NCBI GenBank assembly: GCA_030568195.1
Contig: JAJLTO010000008.1
Span: 62,001-126,000, forward strand
DNA from: Dipodascopsis uninucleata var. uninucleata
Lineage: Eukaryota > Ascomycota > Lipomycetes > Lipomycetales > Lipomycetaceae
Length of the DNA stretch: 64,000 nucleotides
Direction of reading: 5' to 3'
Shown here: positions 55,857 through 64,000 of the stretch, piece by piece
How positions within the stretch are numbered: the stretch's first letter is position 1
Layout: each line of letters begins with the position of its first letter
Position numbers and translations under genes: made by a program
The notes under the pieces: generated by a model
Databases searched by the model: none
Told to the model about the DNA's origin: nothing
The model's input: only the letters and a program-made list of their open reading frames with translations

Positions 55857-57633
55857 TTCAGTTGATATGATTTTCCTAAATCCATAACTACACGAAATGA
55901 GATGAGCAATATTTAAGGAGACGCATGCTATCAAAGTGTCCTGTTTCGCTGCATTAATCAAATTTTACTAAATACTGATTACGATAATCATGTATTATAT
56001 ACATTACTAAAGCTCATACGTAGAATATCAATCTCTATTTCGATGTGCTATTTATATAACACTCCCACAGAATGTGCACATGATTATGCTTTGTACAGAT
56101 ATCAATACTCAAGCGATTAAAGGTATACAATTTATGAGCAACATAAGAGATATATTTAATATTCATATGTTCAGAAGAATAACATTAATTCATGCGTCGA
56201 AAACGTCGCCAATGCTGTGTTTTATACATTCTCATTAAAAATTTCCACGATGCAGGTAGTTTAACCTGACCACCACCATCATCATATCAGCAGCATCGCA
56301 GACTTTTTGGACGTCCGTCAACGCCTTATGAAAGTCGTTCTTTTTTGTTGCCTTAACACATGGCCGTAGAAGTTAGAATAAGATATACAATAATGACGTA
56401 GTAAGCCATTTCAGCCATAAATCGAAGACTTTTATTATTTAGTCCTGATCACTTAGCACGGACGACACTTCAATGACTCATCGCCTCCGCTCTCTTACTA
56501 AACTTGCATCACTTTTTCTTTTGTCATCATTCTTTCATTGACTACATCACAGTTCCAGGGAAATATTAGTATCTCTATTCTGTCAAGCAATGTTTCGTAT
56601 TATCAACCATTCAATTACGTACCTATGACGAATGCAATATCCAGGGTTGGAAAAACTGATCAAAGTCTCATTCATTTCTTCCAATGGGCAGCATATTAGT
56701 CGTCGTCGCCTGGCCGAAGCGCACCGAACCAAGTCATCCGTAACCATACACCCACAACTCTCAAAATGTGTGCACACTCGAGTGCAAAAGTTTCTTACTA
56801 AAGACTTCTTCTCTTGTTCGAAGACTGCCATCTCTATTATAGATGTATCTTTTTTCCTGTTGTCTATTTTTCAGTGTATTGCGACTTTTATTTTGGCAAA
56901 GATGAAGCTGATTAATAGTTTTTCCGATTCCGAGGTAATCACGATAAGACTTCTCCTGTGCTCCGAGTAAGAACTAGCTTAAGCACCCCAAGCAAGGGAT
57001 ACTGATTACTATAAGGCTGCTCTTGTGATCTAAACCGGTCGAGAGTCGAATCCCAGTTGCAGTTATATATATCATGGATGAGATGCTATCATTATTTACT
57101 CCTGCGCTATCTATATTTTCCCCTGACACGTCAGACAAAGGCCAATTGAACTGTTTGTGACTGTCGCGAGGTCTGATTTTGTTTTGATTTACGCGTTTCA
57201 GGAAGTATAATTGGAAATAGTTGCCCAGCCAACCAATCTTAATCGTTTAGGGAAGTCAGTCAATAGTGAGCAGATCCGTTTACAAATCCATAAATTCGGC
57301 GAAGCTCCCTAAAGATTTCTTTTCTTCTTCTTTCCCTCGTCGCTCCAGTCCACTCAATTAGTTCTGTCCATATTAATATACGATCGTGGTTCCAAAGCTG
57401 GCCTTTGAGAGTTTCTTACTTTCGTTTTCTTTTCTCTTTACTGAATTGTTTTTTACGTTCCATATATATTCTTTAAAACACATTTGAGGCTGGTCCTTAA
57501 GTGATATATACGATTACTACAACAAATAGTACTCTTCTATTCTATTCTATTCTATCTTACTCTTTTTCTATTTATTTGAGTCACTTAACTCTTACGAATT
57601 TTCAAAGCTCATCGACACAAGTTATCAGAAGAA
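55857..57633. other. 1.8-kb intergenic region upstream of CDC20
   Basis: No convincing gene; opposing small frames at 56583-56970 (82 and 112 codons) have no domain. The last 300 bases are rich in T/C tracts, including a (TTCTA)n array, and probably form a long CDC20 leader or promoter. Confidence 0.5.
57535..57556. repeat. (TTCTA)n microsatellite
   Basis: About four pentanucleotide units in a pyrimidine-rich stretch ~80 bp before the CDC20 start codon. Confidence 0.8.
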
Positions 57634-59220
57634 ATGAGTTTTGATACACCAGTGAAGTCAAGGTTATACAATCCAAATTGCACGCCTCGGTCGTCGCACA
57701 ACTATCAGCCACGGTTGGATTCGTCACCTCTGACTCCAAGACATTATGCACAGATTTCTTCATCATTTCTTGTTGCAAAGAGACAGTCGCCAACTGGACC
57801 TAAGTCATGCATTCACAAACAGATATCTTCTCCCATGAGACTGGAGACCTGTGCTCCGGATACCACACTTACTGGAACTGGTCCTATTTGTACTCCAAAG
57901 AGACCTTCGCGAAAGCAGGTTTTTAGAGCCAGCGTACAAGGTGATAGATTTATTCCTGCACGTAATACATCTTCAACTGCTCTTTCAAAGTTAGAATCCG
58001 ACGACACTGACAATAGTGTTGCCTCTGATGTTACGATACCTTCTGGTATCCAGCTCAGCCAGTCGTCGCTGGCTTACCAATCTTCTGTTGCAGAAGCTTG
58101 TGGATTTGCTCTTAACCAGAGGATATTAGCCTTTAAACCTGAGGCTCCACAATCTAGTAAGCCAATTGACTTGAGAAGCCAGTACAATCGACCTCTGAAG
58201 CCAGCCGTCAATGCTCAGTTGCGTAGAAAGCTTCCAACCAGCGCAGAACGCATCTTGGACGCGCCTGGAATCAGAGATGACTACTACCTCAATCTTTTGG
58301 ATTGGTCTTGTAATAATATGGTAGCAATTGGTCTTGACAGAGATCTATATGTCTGGAATGCTGAAACTGGAAACGTTTCAAACTTGCTTAGAACTTCTTC
58401 TGACACTTATATCTCAGGGATTAAGTGGTCTGGCGATGGTGCGTATGTTGCTGTTGGTTTATCAGATGGCGATGTTCAAATTTGGGATGTGGAAGAACAA
58501 GAGAAAGTTCGTTCGATGAGTGGACATGCTGCTCGGGTTGGTGTTTTGTCATGGAATCGTCATATTATGTCTTCGGGATGTCGTGATGGCTCAATTTGGA
58601 ACCATGATGTTCGCATAGCCGAGCACAAGGTTTCCGAATATGTCAATCATCAAGCCGAAGTTTGTGGACTGGAATGGAGATCGGACGGCAACCAATTGGC
58701 AAGCGGCGGTAATGACAATTTAGTGAACATCTGGGATGTTCGATCTAGTACTCCAAAGTTCACCAAGACTAATCACAAAGCTGCTGTCAAAGCTCTTGCT
58801 TGGTGTCCTTGGCAACTTAATCTGCTTGCTACAGGCGGGGGAACGTATGACAAGCATATTCACTTTTGGAATGGTACTACTGGCGCTCGTGTCAATTCAA
58901 TTGACACTGGCTCTCAAGTAACCTCACTTCAGTGGAGTCATAATTATAAGGAGATTGTCTCGTCTCATGGTTATCCAGACAACAATCTTTCTATCTGGAG
59001 TTATCCAACACTGGTTAAGAATGGAGAGATTCAAGGACACGATACTCGAATCTTGGGCTCCGCTCTTTCACCTGATGGAAGTACTCTTGCAACTGTGGCA
59101 AGTGACGAAAATCTTAAATTCTGGAAAGTCTTTGAGCAAATTGGAAAGAAAGTATCAAGTGCTGTTTCAGGAAGCCTTGGTACCGGCAAAGATATTGCTA
59201 AAGTAATGATGATACGGTAA
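57634..59220 (+). CDS. CDC20: APC/C activator Cdc20
   Basis: A 528-residue single-exon gene. The C-box DRFIPAR is at 104-110 and a RILAFKP motif lies before the propeller. The run RKLPTSAERILDAPGIRDDYYLNLLDWS marks the start of the WD40 domain and fits Cdc20 rather than Cdh1. Seven WD repeats follow to ~510 (e.g. WSGDGAYVAVGLSDGDVQIWD, HKAAVKALAWCPW, LLATGGGTYDKHIHFWN). The protein ends Ile-Arg, the IR tail that docks on APC/C. Cdc20 recruits securin and cyclins for ubiquitylation at anaphase and is the target of Mad2/Mad3 in the spindle checkpoint. The start gives the normal length of N-terminal region. Confidence 0.95.
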   Translation: MSFDTPVKSRLYNPNCTPRSSHNYQPRLDSSPLTPRHYAQISSSFLVAKRQSPTGPKSCIHKQISSPMRLETCAPDTTLTGTGPICTPKRPSRKQVFRASVQGDRFIPARNTSSTALSKLESDDTDNSVASDVTIPSGIQLSQSSLAYQSSVAEACGFALNQRILAFKPEAPQSSKPIDLRSQYNRPLKPAVNAQLRRKLPTSAERILDAPGIRDDYYLNLLDWSCNNMVAIGLDRDLYVWNAETGNVSNLLRTSSDTYISGIKWSGDGAYVAVGLSDGDVQIWDVEEQEKVRSMSGHAARVGVLSWNRHIMSSGCRDGSIWNHDVRIAEHKVSEYVNHQAEVCGLEWRSDGNQLASGGNDNLVNIWDVRSSTPKFTKTNHKAAVKALAWCPWQLNLLATGGGTYDKHIHFWNGTTGARVNSIDTGSQVTSLQWSHNYKEIVSSHGYPDNNLSIWSYPTLVKNGEIQGHDTRILGSALSPDGSTLATVASDENLKFWKVFEQIGKKVSSAVSGSLGTGKDIAKVMMIR

Positions 59221-59744
59221 GTTACAGCTCTGATAATGAAAGACTCTTATTTATGTATGAGTTCAATATTCCTTCACCTATTCGTGATTTACATTGTTAT
59301 ATTTCATCATTTTTTGTCTTGTTTTGCCGGTGAATTTAAGTCTTGGGTTTCTCTTTTTGTACTTCTTGATACCTTCCTTTACTTTTGTTCACTAGAATGA
59401 CCAAATGCCGTAAGGTTGCGGTGATCTTTATAGCTTAATCGTAATATTTAGATAATATTTACTGTAAAAACATCATTTTAATGAACCATGACCTTCATTT
59501 CAATGATTTTCTATATGTATGCTACTCTGATTTATCTATTGAATAAACGATGTTAATTATAGAGCTATTATTATAATGTAATCTTTGAAATGGGACTTTC
59601 GAAAATAGCAGAGCGACTAGTACCTACAAATACAGAAGGTATAGAAAATAGTGTGAAAATTTTGTCAATTGCTATTAGTATTCATATCACAAGACGAACT
59701 TTATAATTTAAGGTACCTAAGCTTATCTAATATTCTACATGAAA
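59221..59744. other. intergenic between convergent 3' ends
   Basis: AT-rich 3' flanks of CDC20 (plus) and UTP17 (minus); nothing else seen. Confidence 0.55.
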
Positions 59745-62568
59745 TCAACTTCTATCTTTTTTACCCACGATATTCAAAAGTTTTCCAAACATAGAATCAA
59801 AATCTCCAGACGCATACTCGGGTCCCTGGAACACTTCTTCTACTGCAGTTGGCTTAATAACAACACTGGGACGAGCGCCATTAAGATCCGAAGATATCTC
59901 AAGCTGCTTTGTAGTATCTTTGTCAATCAACTTGAACTTGCCACTAACGGGATGTAAAATTGCAGTGACACCAGGTATTTGGACATGACTAGATGTTTCA
60001 TCAATCGTAGTATTGCTTTGAGTGGAAAACAGTGAAGCACCCTTGCTGAGAGACAATCTAGGCCCAGTGAGATTATATATCAGTCTATCAGTATCAATAA
60101 ATGTATATTGCTCGTAATTTTGAATAGGGGAATAATGTAGCGCAGCAATAGGATGATGATGCTGAACGATATGAATTGGAGTTGAAGTCTCCAGCGAGAA
60201 AACATAGACATTTGACAACAAAGCCAGGCTTGTGCCAGAGACAGACGATTCTCTCGTTGCATAGTTAACAGCAACAGCAAATGTAGACTGACCAATGGCA
60301 AATAGTGATTTTGAACCTATTCCAGAGTATCCGACATCAACTGTCCAGCTAATCTGATCATGCAGAAGATCATATACACTCAGTTGATTCTCTGTTACAG
60401 AGATTAATGATGAGTTAATGATTCCCTGAGCTAAAATTGGCGCATACGCAAATCCAGCTAAGGTTTTTACAACTTCAAATGATCCTGATGTTGGGGCGGA
60501 AACTATCATAGTTTGTCCTCCTATTGCAAGTAAAATAACACTTCCATCTTTAGACCATGATAAGGATACAGGATCATGCTCATCATTACCATTTAGACAG
60601 TATCTGGGCGCCAAAACATTTCTTGCCGACCATTCTATCTGTCTATCTCGAATTTTTGGAAATCTGGGTCTCCATATCTTGATACCGCCATTAGAACAAG
60701 CTGTAGCAAATGCCAAGCCATGATGAAAAGCTGACGGCGCATTGGTCACTGCTACAACTTTAACGTTAGCTCCATGTGGATCTAACAGACGTGTAGTAAG
60801 CCTCCATGGTGCACCTTCTTCTTCAGAATTGAACATCCAAAACTTAAGACTAACTTCAATATCGAACTCAGAGAGTATACTATCAATAGGTGGCGTTTGA
60901 GTCTCATCAACAGTCATCATCCAACTACCATCAGTAGAGAACATCATTTGAGTAATCTGTGGATCAACGATAGATTCTTCAAATAGCACCTTGCCAAGCT
61001 GAAGGGCACGAGCAACTGGAAGAACGCTACTTTCTTCTCCTTTCAATGGATTGTATATCTGAATGTTAGCTCCAGTAGAAGTAGGAAAATACCATCTTAA
61101 TGTCTGCTTCGAAATCCTTGCTGGCTCCTGCGGAGCTATGTGAACAGCAGACGGATATATGGAATAATCATCAATGGCATTGTCACCAATATCCAAAACT
61201 TTGGAAATATAGCGTCGAGCTTCCCTAACTTTCCCAGGAAAGTCTAACTGTCTAATTGATGCAGATGTAATGGTCTCCGAAGTTGTTTTATCCGGTCCTG
61301 CAAGAGATAAAGGAGGTAGATTCTTGTATGTGGCCTTAATGCTAGAAATTTGCAGACGAGCGTCGAGATCCGTGGCCGCGAGAAGGACAAGATCGTCATA
61401 CCTGTTACCGAGACAAACTGCATACGTAGTGGATGAATCATCCACTATAATGTCAGTTATTGGACCCGCCAAGCGCGGTAAAAACTGGATATTACTGGTA
61501 TCCAACTGCCAAAACAGAAGTACCTTTTCATTTCCACCAGAAAGTAAATAGTTTCCATCTAACGAGAATGCAAGTGCTCTGACAGGATCTAAGTGCCATT
61601 TTAACGATCTTATAACATAGCTTTTCGAACTTGGATGATGATAATCAAGAATATTATCGTCTTCCATTGGATAATATAAGTCAATGACACCTGTAGAGGA
61701 TCCCACCGCAACAATACCACTATCTGAAACTGCAACAGTCGACGATTTTCTTGACCTCTCAATGGTTGCAAGAGCACATACCATGAATTTAGTGGTATCG
61801 GGGAACATTCCAACCACGATCTCATCTGGAATATTCGAAGAACCGGACTTAGTATTTGTTAGACTAGTTCGGAATATAAAATGGGATCGAGAATGCGACA
61901 AAGCGAACAGGTTCACATTCTTGACATCAGCAAGTGTAACAGGTTCAAATTCCTTGTCGACAGAGACACGCACAATAGAAATGTCTTAATAGTATAGAAG
62001 TTAGCAGCCTTCATATGAAATGTCAAATTGGTTTATCGACCACTTACCAGAATACTGCTTGCCATGCGATATTGCTAAAACAAATACTTTTCCTCCTTCC
62101 AGTATCTTTACCACTCTATGAACTTTACGAATATTCTGCTCATTCAAATTCAGCATATGAGGTTTGACAGATTTCCAATCTATTAGAAAGCAAATACCAT
62201 TACTTCCTATAAGCCAGGTTAGTGGCAGTCTATCATCGCTGTTGCCATTGTCGGATGGATCTATAACTAAATCAACATATTGATGAGCCTTTGTGACTGG
62301 ATATGACGCCACCTTTTGCTTAGATTTAGAAGAATACACCCGAACTTCCAATGATGTCAGTACTATAAGGTATCTATTGGCCTGCGTTAGTATTTCATAG
62401 TTGGTAGCTGAAAAAAATCTGAACGTACTTATGATCCCATGAAAATACTGGTGGTATACCCAGTAAACCACCTCCCTGACCACTAGAGAGCTTCCAGTCA
62501 TATTTCTTATGAGATCTCTTTCGTTTTCCACTAGAATCTTTAGCTCGTTTCTCTTCTTTATCCTCCAT
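59745..62568 (-). CDS. UTP17: WD40 protein Utp17/Nan1 (WDR75) of the t-UTP complex
   Basis: Three exons: 62568-62429, 62373-62048, 61984-59745, giving 901 residues (yeast 896). Introns are 55 nt (GTACGT...TACTAAC...CAATAG) and 63 nt (GTAAGT...GCTAAC...TTAAG). The N-terminus is basic (KRKRSHKKYDWKLSSG), followed by two WD40 propellers: KYLIVLTSLEVRVYS, WHLDPVRALAFSLDGNYLLSGG, DPQITQMMFSTDGSWMMTVDE, FATACSNGGIKIWRPRFPK. The C-terminal ~120 residues are acidic and polar. In yeast Utp17 works in the t-UTP/UTP-A complex in the nucleolus for pre-18S rRNA transcription and processing. An exon junction places KYLIVL directly after FSWDH, as expected for the first blade. Confidence 0.92.
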
Positions 62569-62971
62569 TTTAATCTATTTTGTACAGTACATCACCAATC
62601 CTAGTGGGAGCTGAATTTTAATGCGAGGTGAATAAAATGTATAGACAATCTCGACGCAAATTTTTTAAACGGTTAGAATTTTTTTTATCCCACCAAGCCG
62701 CATGCAAACCCTAATAAGCATATCATTTAATTCCATGTAATATTCTATAAGCGCACTCTAGAACGTAAACGCAGAAAGCACTCTGTCCAGATTATTTCAA
62801 ACTCTTCGGGTTTGTCTCTTTTAAATATTAGCGGGAGATATTTAAGGAGACAGGACAATTCATTAGCTATATACTTTATAGGTACTATAATATTTCTTGA
62901 TAAATTTCTTGAAAATCTAGTAGTAATACAAAGTTAGGTTTTCGAGAAACTTAGAACGAGATCTCTAAGCT
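62569..62971. other. intergenic upstream of UTP17
   Basis: A 400-bp AT-rich gap containing a T8-type run near 62679; no frame above 60 codons. Confidence 0.5.
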
Positions 62972-63253
62972 TCAATCGCATACGATCAGATAATAGAAGA
63001 CCTTTAGCTTTGAACACAAGTAGAATACTAGAGCGACAAACCAAATCTCGAGCAAGGTAAGAAGCGAGTAGCTGGGTGCAAGTATGTTAATATGTAACTG
63101 ACTGTACCCGAGCAGTAGCTGCTGACTGTGAATTTCACGTCTGTATTTATCTAGAAGTGCCAATCGACAGACCTGAATGGCATAAACAGAATCTTCTAAA
63201 GAATCTCGAGCGATAGACGAAGCAGTTTGAGGTGGTTGAAAGGTGTTATTCAT
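62972..63253 (-). CDS. possible small protein with C-terminal hydrophobic segment
   Basis: A 93-codon ATG frame. The first half reads as a real amphipathic helix (SIARDSLEDSVYAIQVCRLALLDKYRR), and the second half is hydrophobic (LLEIWFVALVFYLC). An internal 41-nt GT...AG pair could change the second half. No family recognised. Its ATG lies only 13 bp from that of the divergent regulator, so one of the two starts is probably elsewhere. Confidence 0.35.
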   Translation of the reverse strand: MNNTFQPPQTASSIARDSLEDSVYAIQVCRLALLDKYRREIHSQQLLLGYSQLHINILAPSYSLLTLLEIWFVALVFYLCSKLKVFYYLIVCD

Positions 63254-63266
63254 TTTGACTCGCAGT

Positions 63267-64000
63267 ATGAAATCTCCTATACCGGAATCTCTGAATGGAG
63301 TAGGATCTGGTACGGGTGTAATGGGAGCTCATCGGTTGGTGGGTCAAGCAGATCTATCACTTCCTCCAATAAATGCTCCTCGTGTTCTAAACGGATTTAC
63401 AGGCCCGTACGGTTATCCCGCGCCAGTGGCCTATGATTATGGCGGTAGCCATATGGGAAGCATGACTAATCGAGGTATTCCTGAGCGAGCATATCCACTC
63501 TTGATAACGGAAGAAAGGCGTCCTGTTCGAAAGCGCAGAAGGATTCCAGTGTCATGTTTAGTTTGCAGGCAACGTAAGCTGAAGTGCGATAAGAGAAGTC
63601 CCTGCTCTGCATGTGTAACTCATGGCACTGTTCCTATGTGTACATATGCGCAGCGATCTTGGGTGGATATGCAAGATAGTACCTCGCAAAGTGCTCAAGC
63701 AAATGATGACGCTGATGAGCATAGCTCTGATGGAGCTTTCTCAAAAGCCCCAGAAACAGATCGCGTCATAATCAGACAATTTGATACCAATACTCGCAGT
63801 TTGTCTGATAGTGATCGTTCAAACGACACTATACGAGAACTCAAGGAACAGATGACTAGAATGGAAGCGATATTGAATAAGTTGGCTAACAGCAGATCAC
63901 AACAGGATAGCGAGAGACATGAGATACATTCCGTGAAATTAAATACCTCTAAAGCATCGACTTCAAACTATTTGTCTTCTCAGACGGTTCTACCTGCAGA
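63267..64000 (+). CDS. Zn2Cys6 transcription factor (partial, runs off right edge)
   Basis: Open from ATG 63267 to the window end (244 codons, no stop). The binuclear zinc cluster is at residues 97-125: CLVCRQRKLKCDK then CSAC and a final Cys, with spacing C-x2-C-x6-C-x5-C-x2-C-x8-C. It is preceded by a basic run (RPVRKRRR). A linker leads to a short coiled coil (~189-208, IRELKEQMTRMEAILNKLAN) that would dimerise it. Fungus-specific nuclear DNA-binding regulator; target unknown because the regulatory domain lies outside. The ATG follows a CGCAG that could be a splice acceptor, so an upstream exon is possible. Confidence 0.85.
   Translation, partial: MKSPIPESLNGVGSGTGVMGAHRLVGQADLSLPPINAPRVLNGFTGPYGYPAPVAYDYGGSHMGSMTNRGIPERAYPLLITEERRPVRKRRRIPVSCLVCRQRKLKCDKRSPCSACVTHGTVPMCTYAQRSWVDMQDSTSQSAQANDDADEHSSDGAFSKAPETDRVIIRQFDTNTRSLSDSDRSNDTIRELKEQMTRMEAILNKLANSRSQQDSERHEIHSVKLNTSKASTSNYLSSQTVLPA

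Noticed and set aside
56583-56970. Overlapping opposite-strand frames of 82 and 112 codons upstream of CDC20
   Set aside because: No recognisable motif and mutual overlap; likely chance or leader sequence.
57041-57056. B-box-like GAGTCGAATCCC
   Set aside because: Flanking bases do not form a T-stem and there is no matching A-box upstream.

Overview
The window reads as nuclear DNA of an ascomycete yeast. The genes are eukaryotic (KIN4, CDC20, UTP17, MDM12, ATP2, MCX1, EFM2-type). Introns are mostly 45-110 nt, with GTAAGT, GTACGT, GTGAGT or GTATGT donors, a CTAAC-like branch site and an AG acceptor 10-25 nt further on. CTG reads as leucine where a family-conserved leucine can be placed (for example in MCX1), so a CUG-Ser yeast is unlikely. 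MDM12 and a KIN4-type kinase next to MscS-EF-hand, YakC-type and HAK-type genes, together with many introns, suggest an early-branching Saccharomycotina lineage or a relative. This placement is inference.

Left part (0-18 kb): KIN4 kinase (minus), a 4-kb gene-poor stretch, a highly repetitive GPI-anchored wall protein, the mitochondrial ClpX homologue MCX1 (3 exons), the mitochondrial F1-ATPase beta subunit ATP2 (3 exons), a small acidic secreted protein, and a two-exon aldo/keto reductase.

Middle (18-40 kb) is sparse and accessory-like. It holds a decayed HAK/KUP potassium transporter (stops and frameshifts around one still-recognisable intron), a PHS-type MFS transporter, a two-exon monocarboxylate-type MFS transporter followed by a degraded tandem copy of its 3' end, an arylmalonate-decarboxylase-like enzyme fused to a GAF domain, and an EF-hand MscS channel. 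Long stretches have no convincing gene.

Right part (40-64 kb) is compact: a protein with a divergent HMG box at its extreme C-terminus, a peroxisomal-type FMN 2-hydroxy-acid oxidase ending in AKL, an orphan with a hydrophobic tail, an EFM2-type methyltransferase, a four-exon PCI protein sharing a 267-bp promoter with MDM12, two multi-exon orphans (one with an 18-nt exon, one with a 9-nt first exon), CDC20, three-exon UTP17, and the start of a Zn2Cys6 regulator running off the right edge.

Most genes are unrelated housekeeping functions. The only functional grouping I can argue is the MFS transporter plus AMDase-GAF pair, possibly uptake and conversion of a small (aryl)dicarboxylic acid. I saw no rRNA, credible tRNA, CRISPR array, LTR element or DNA transposon.
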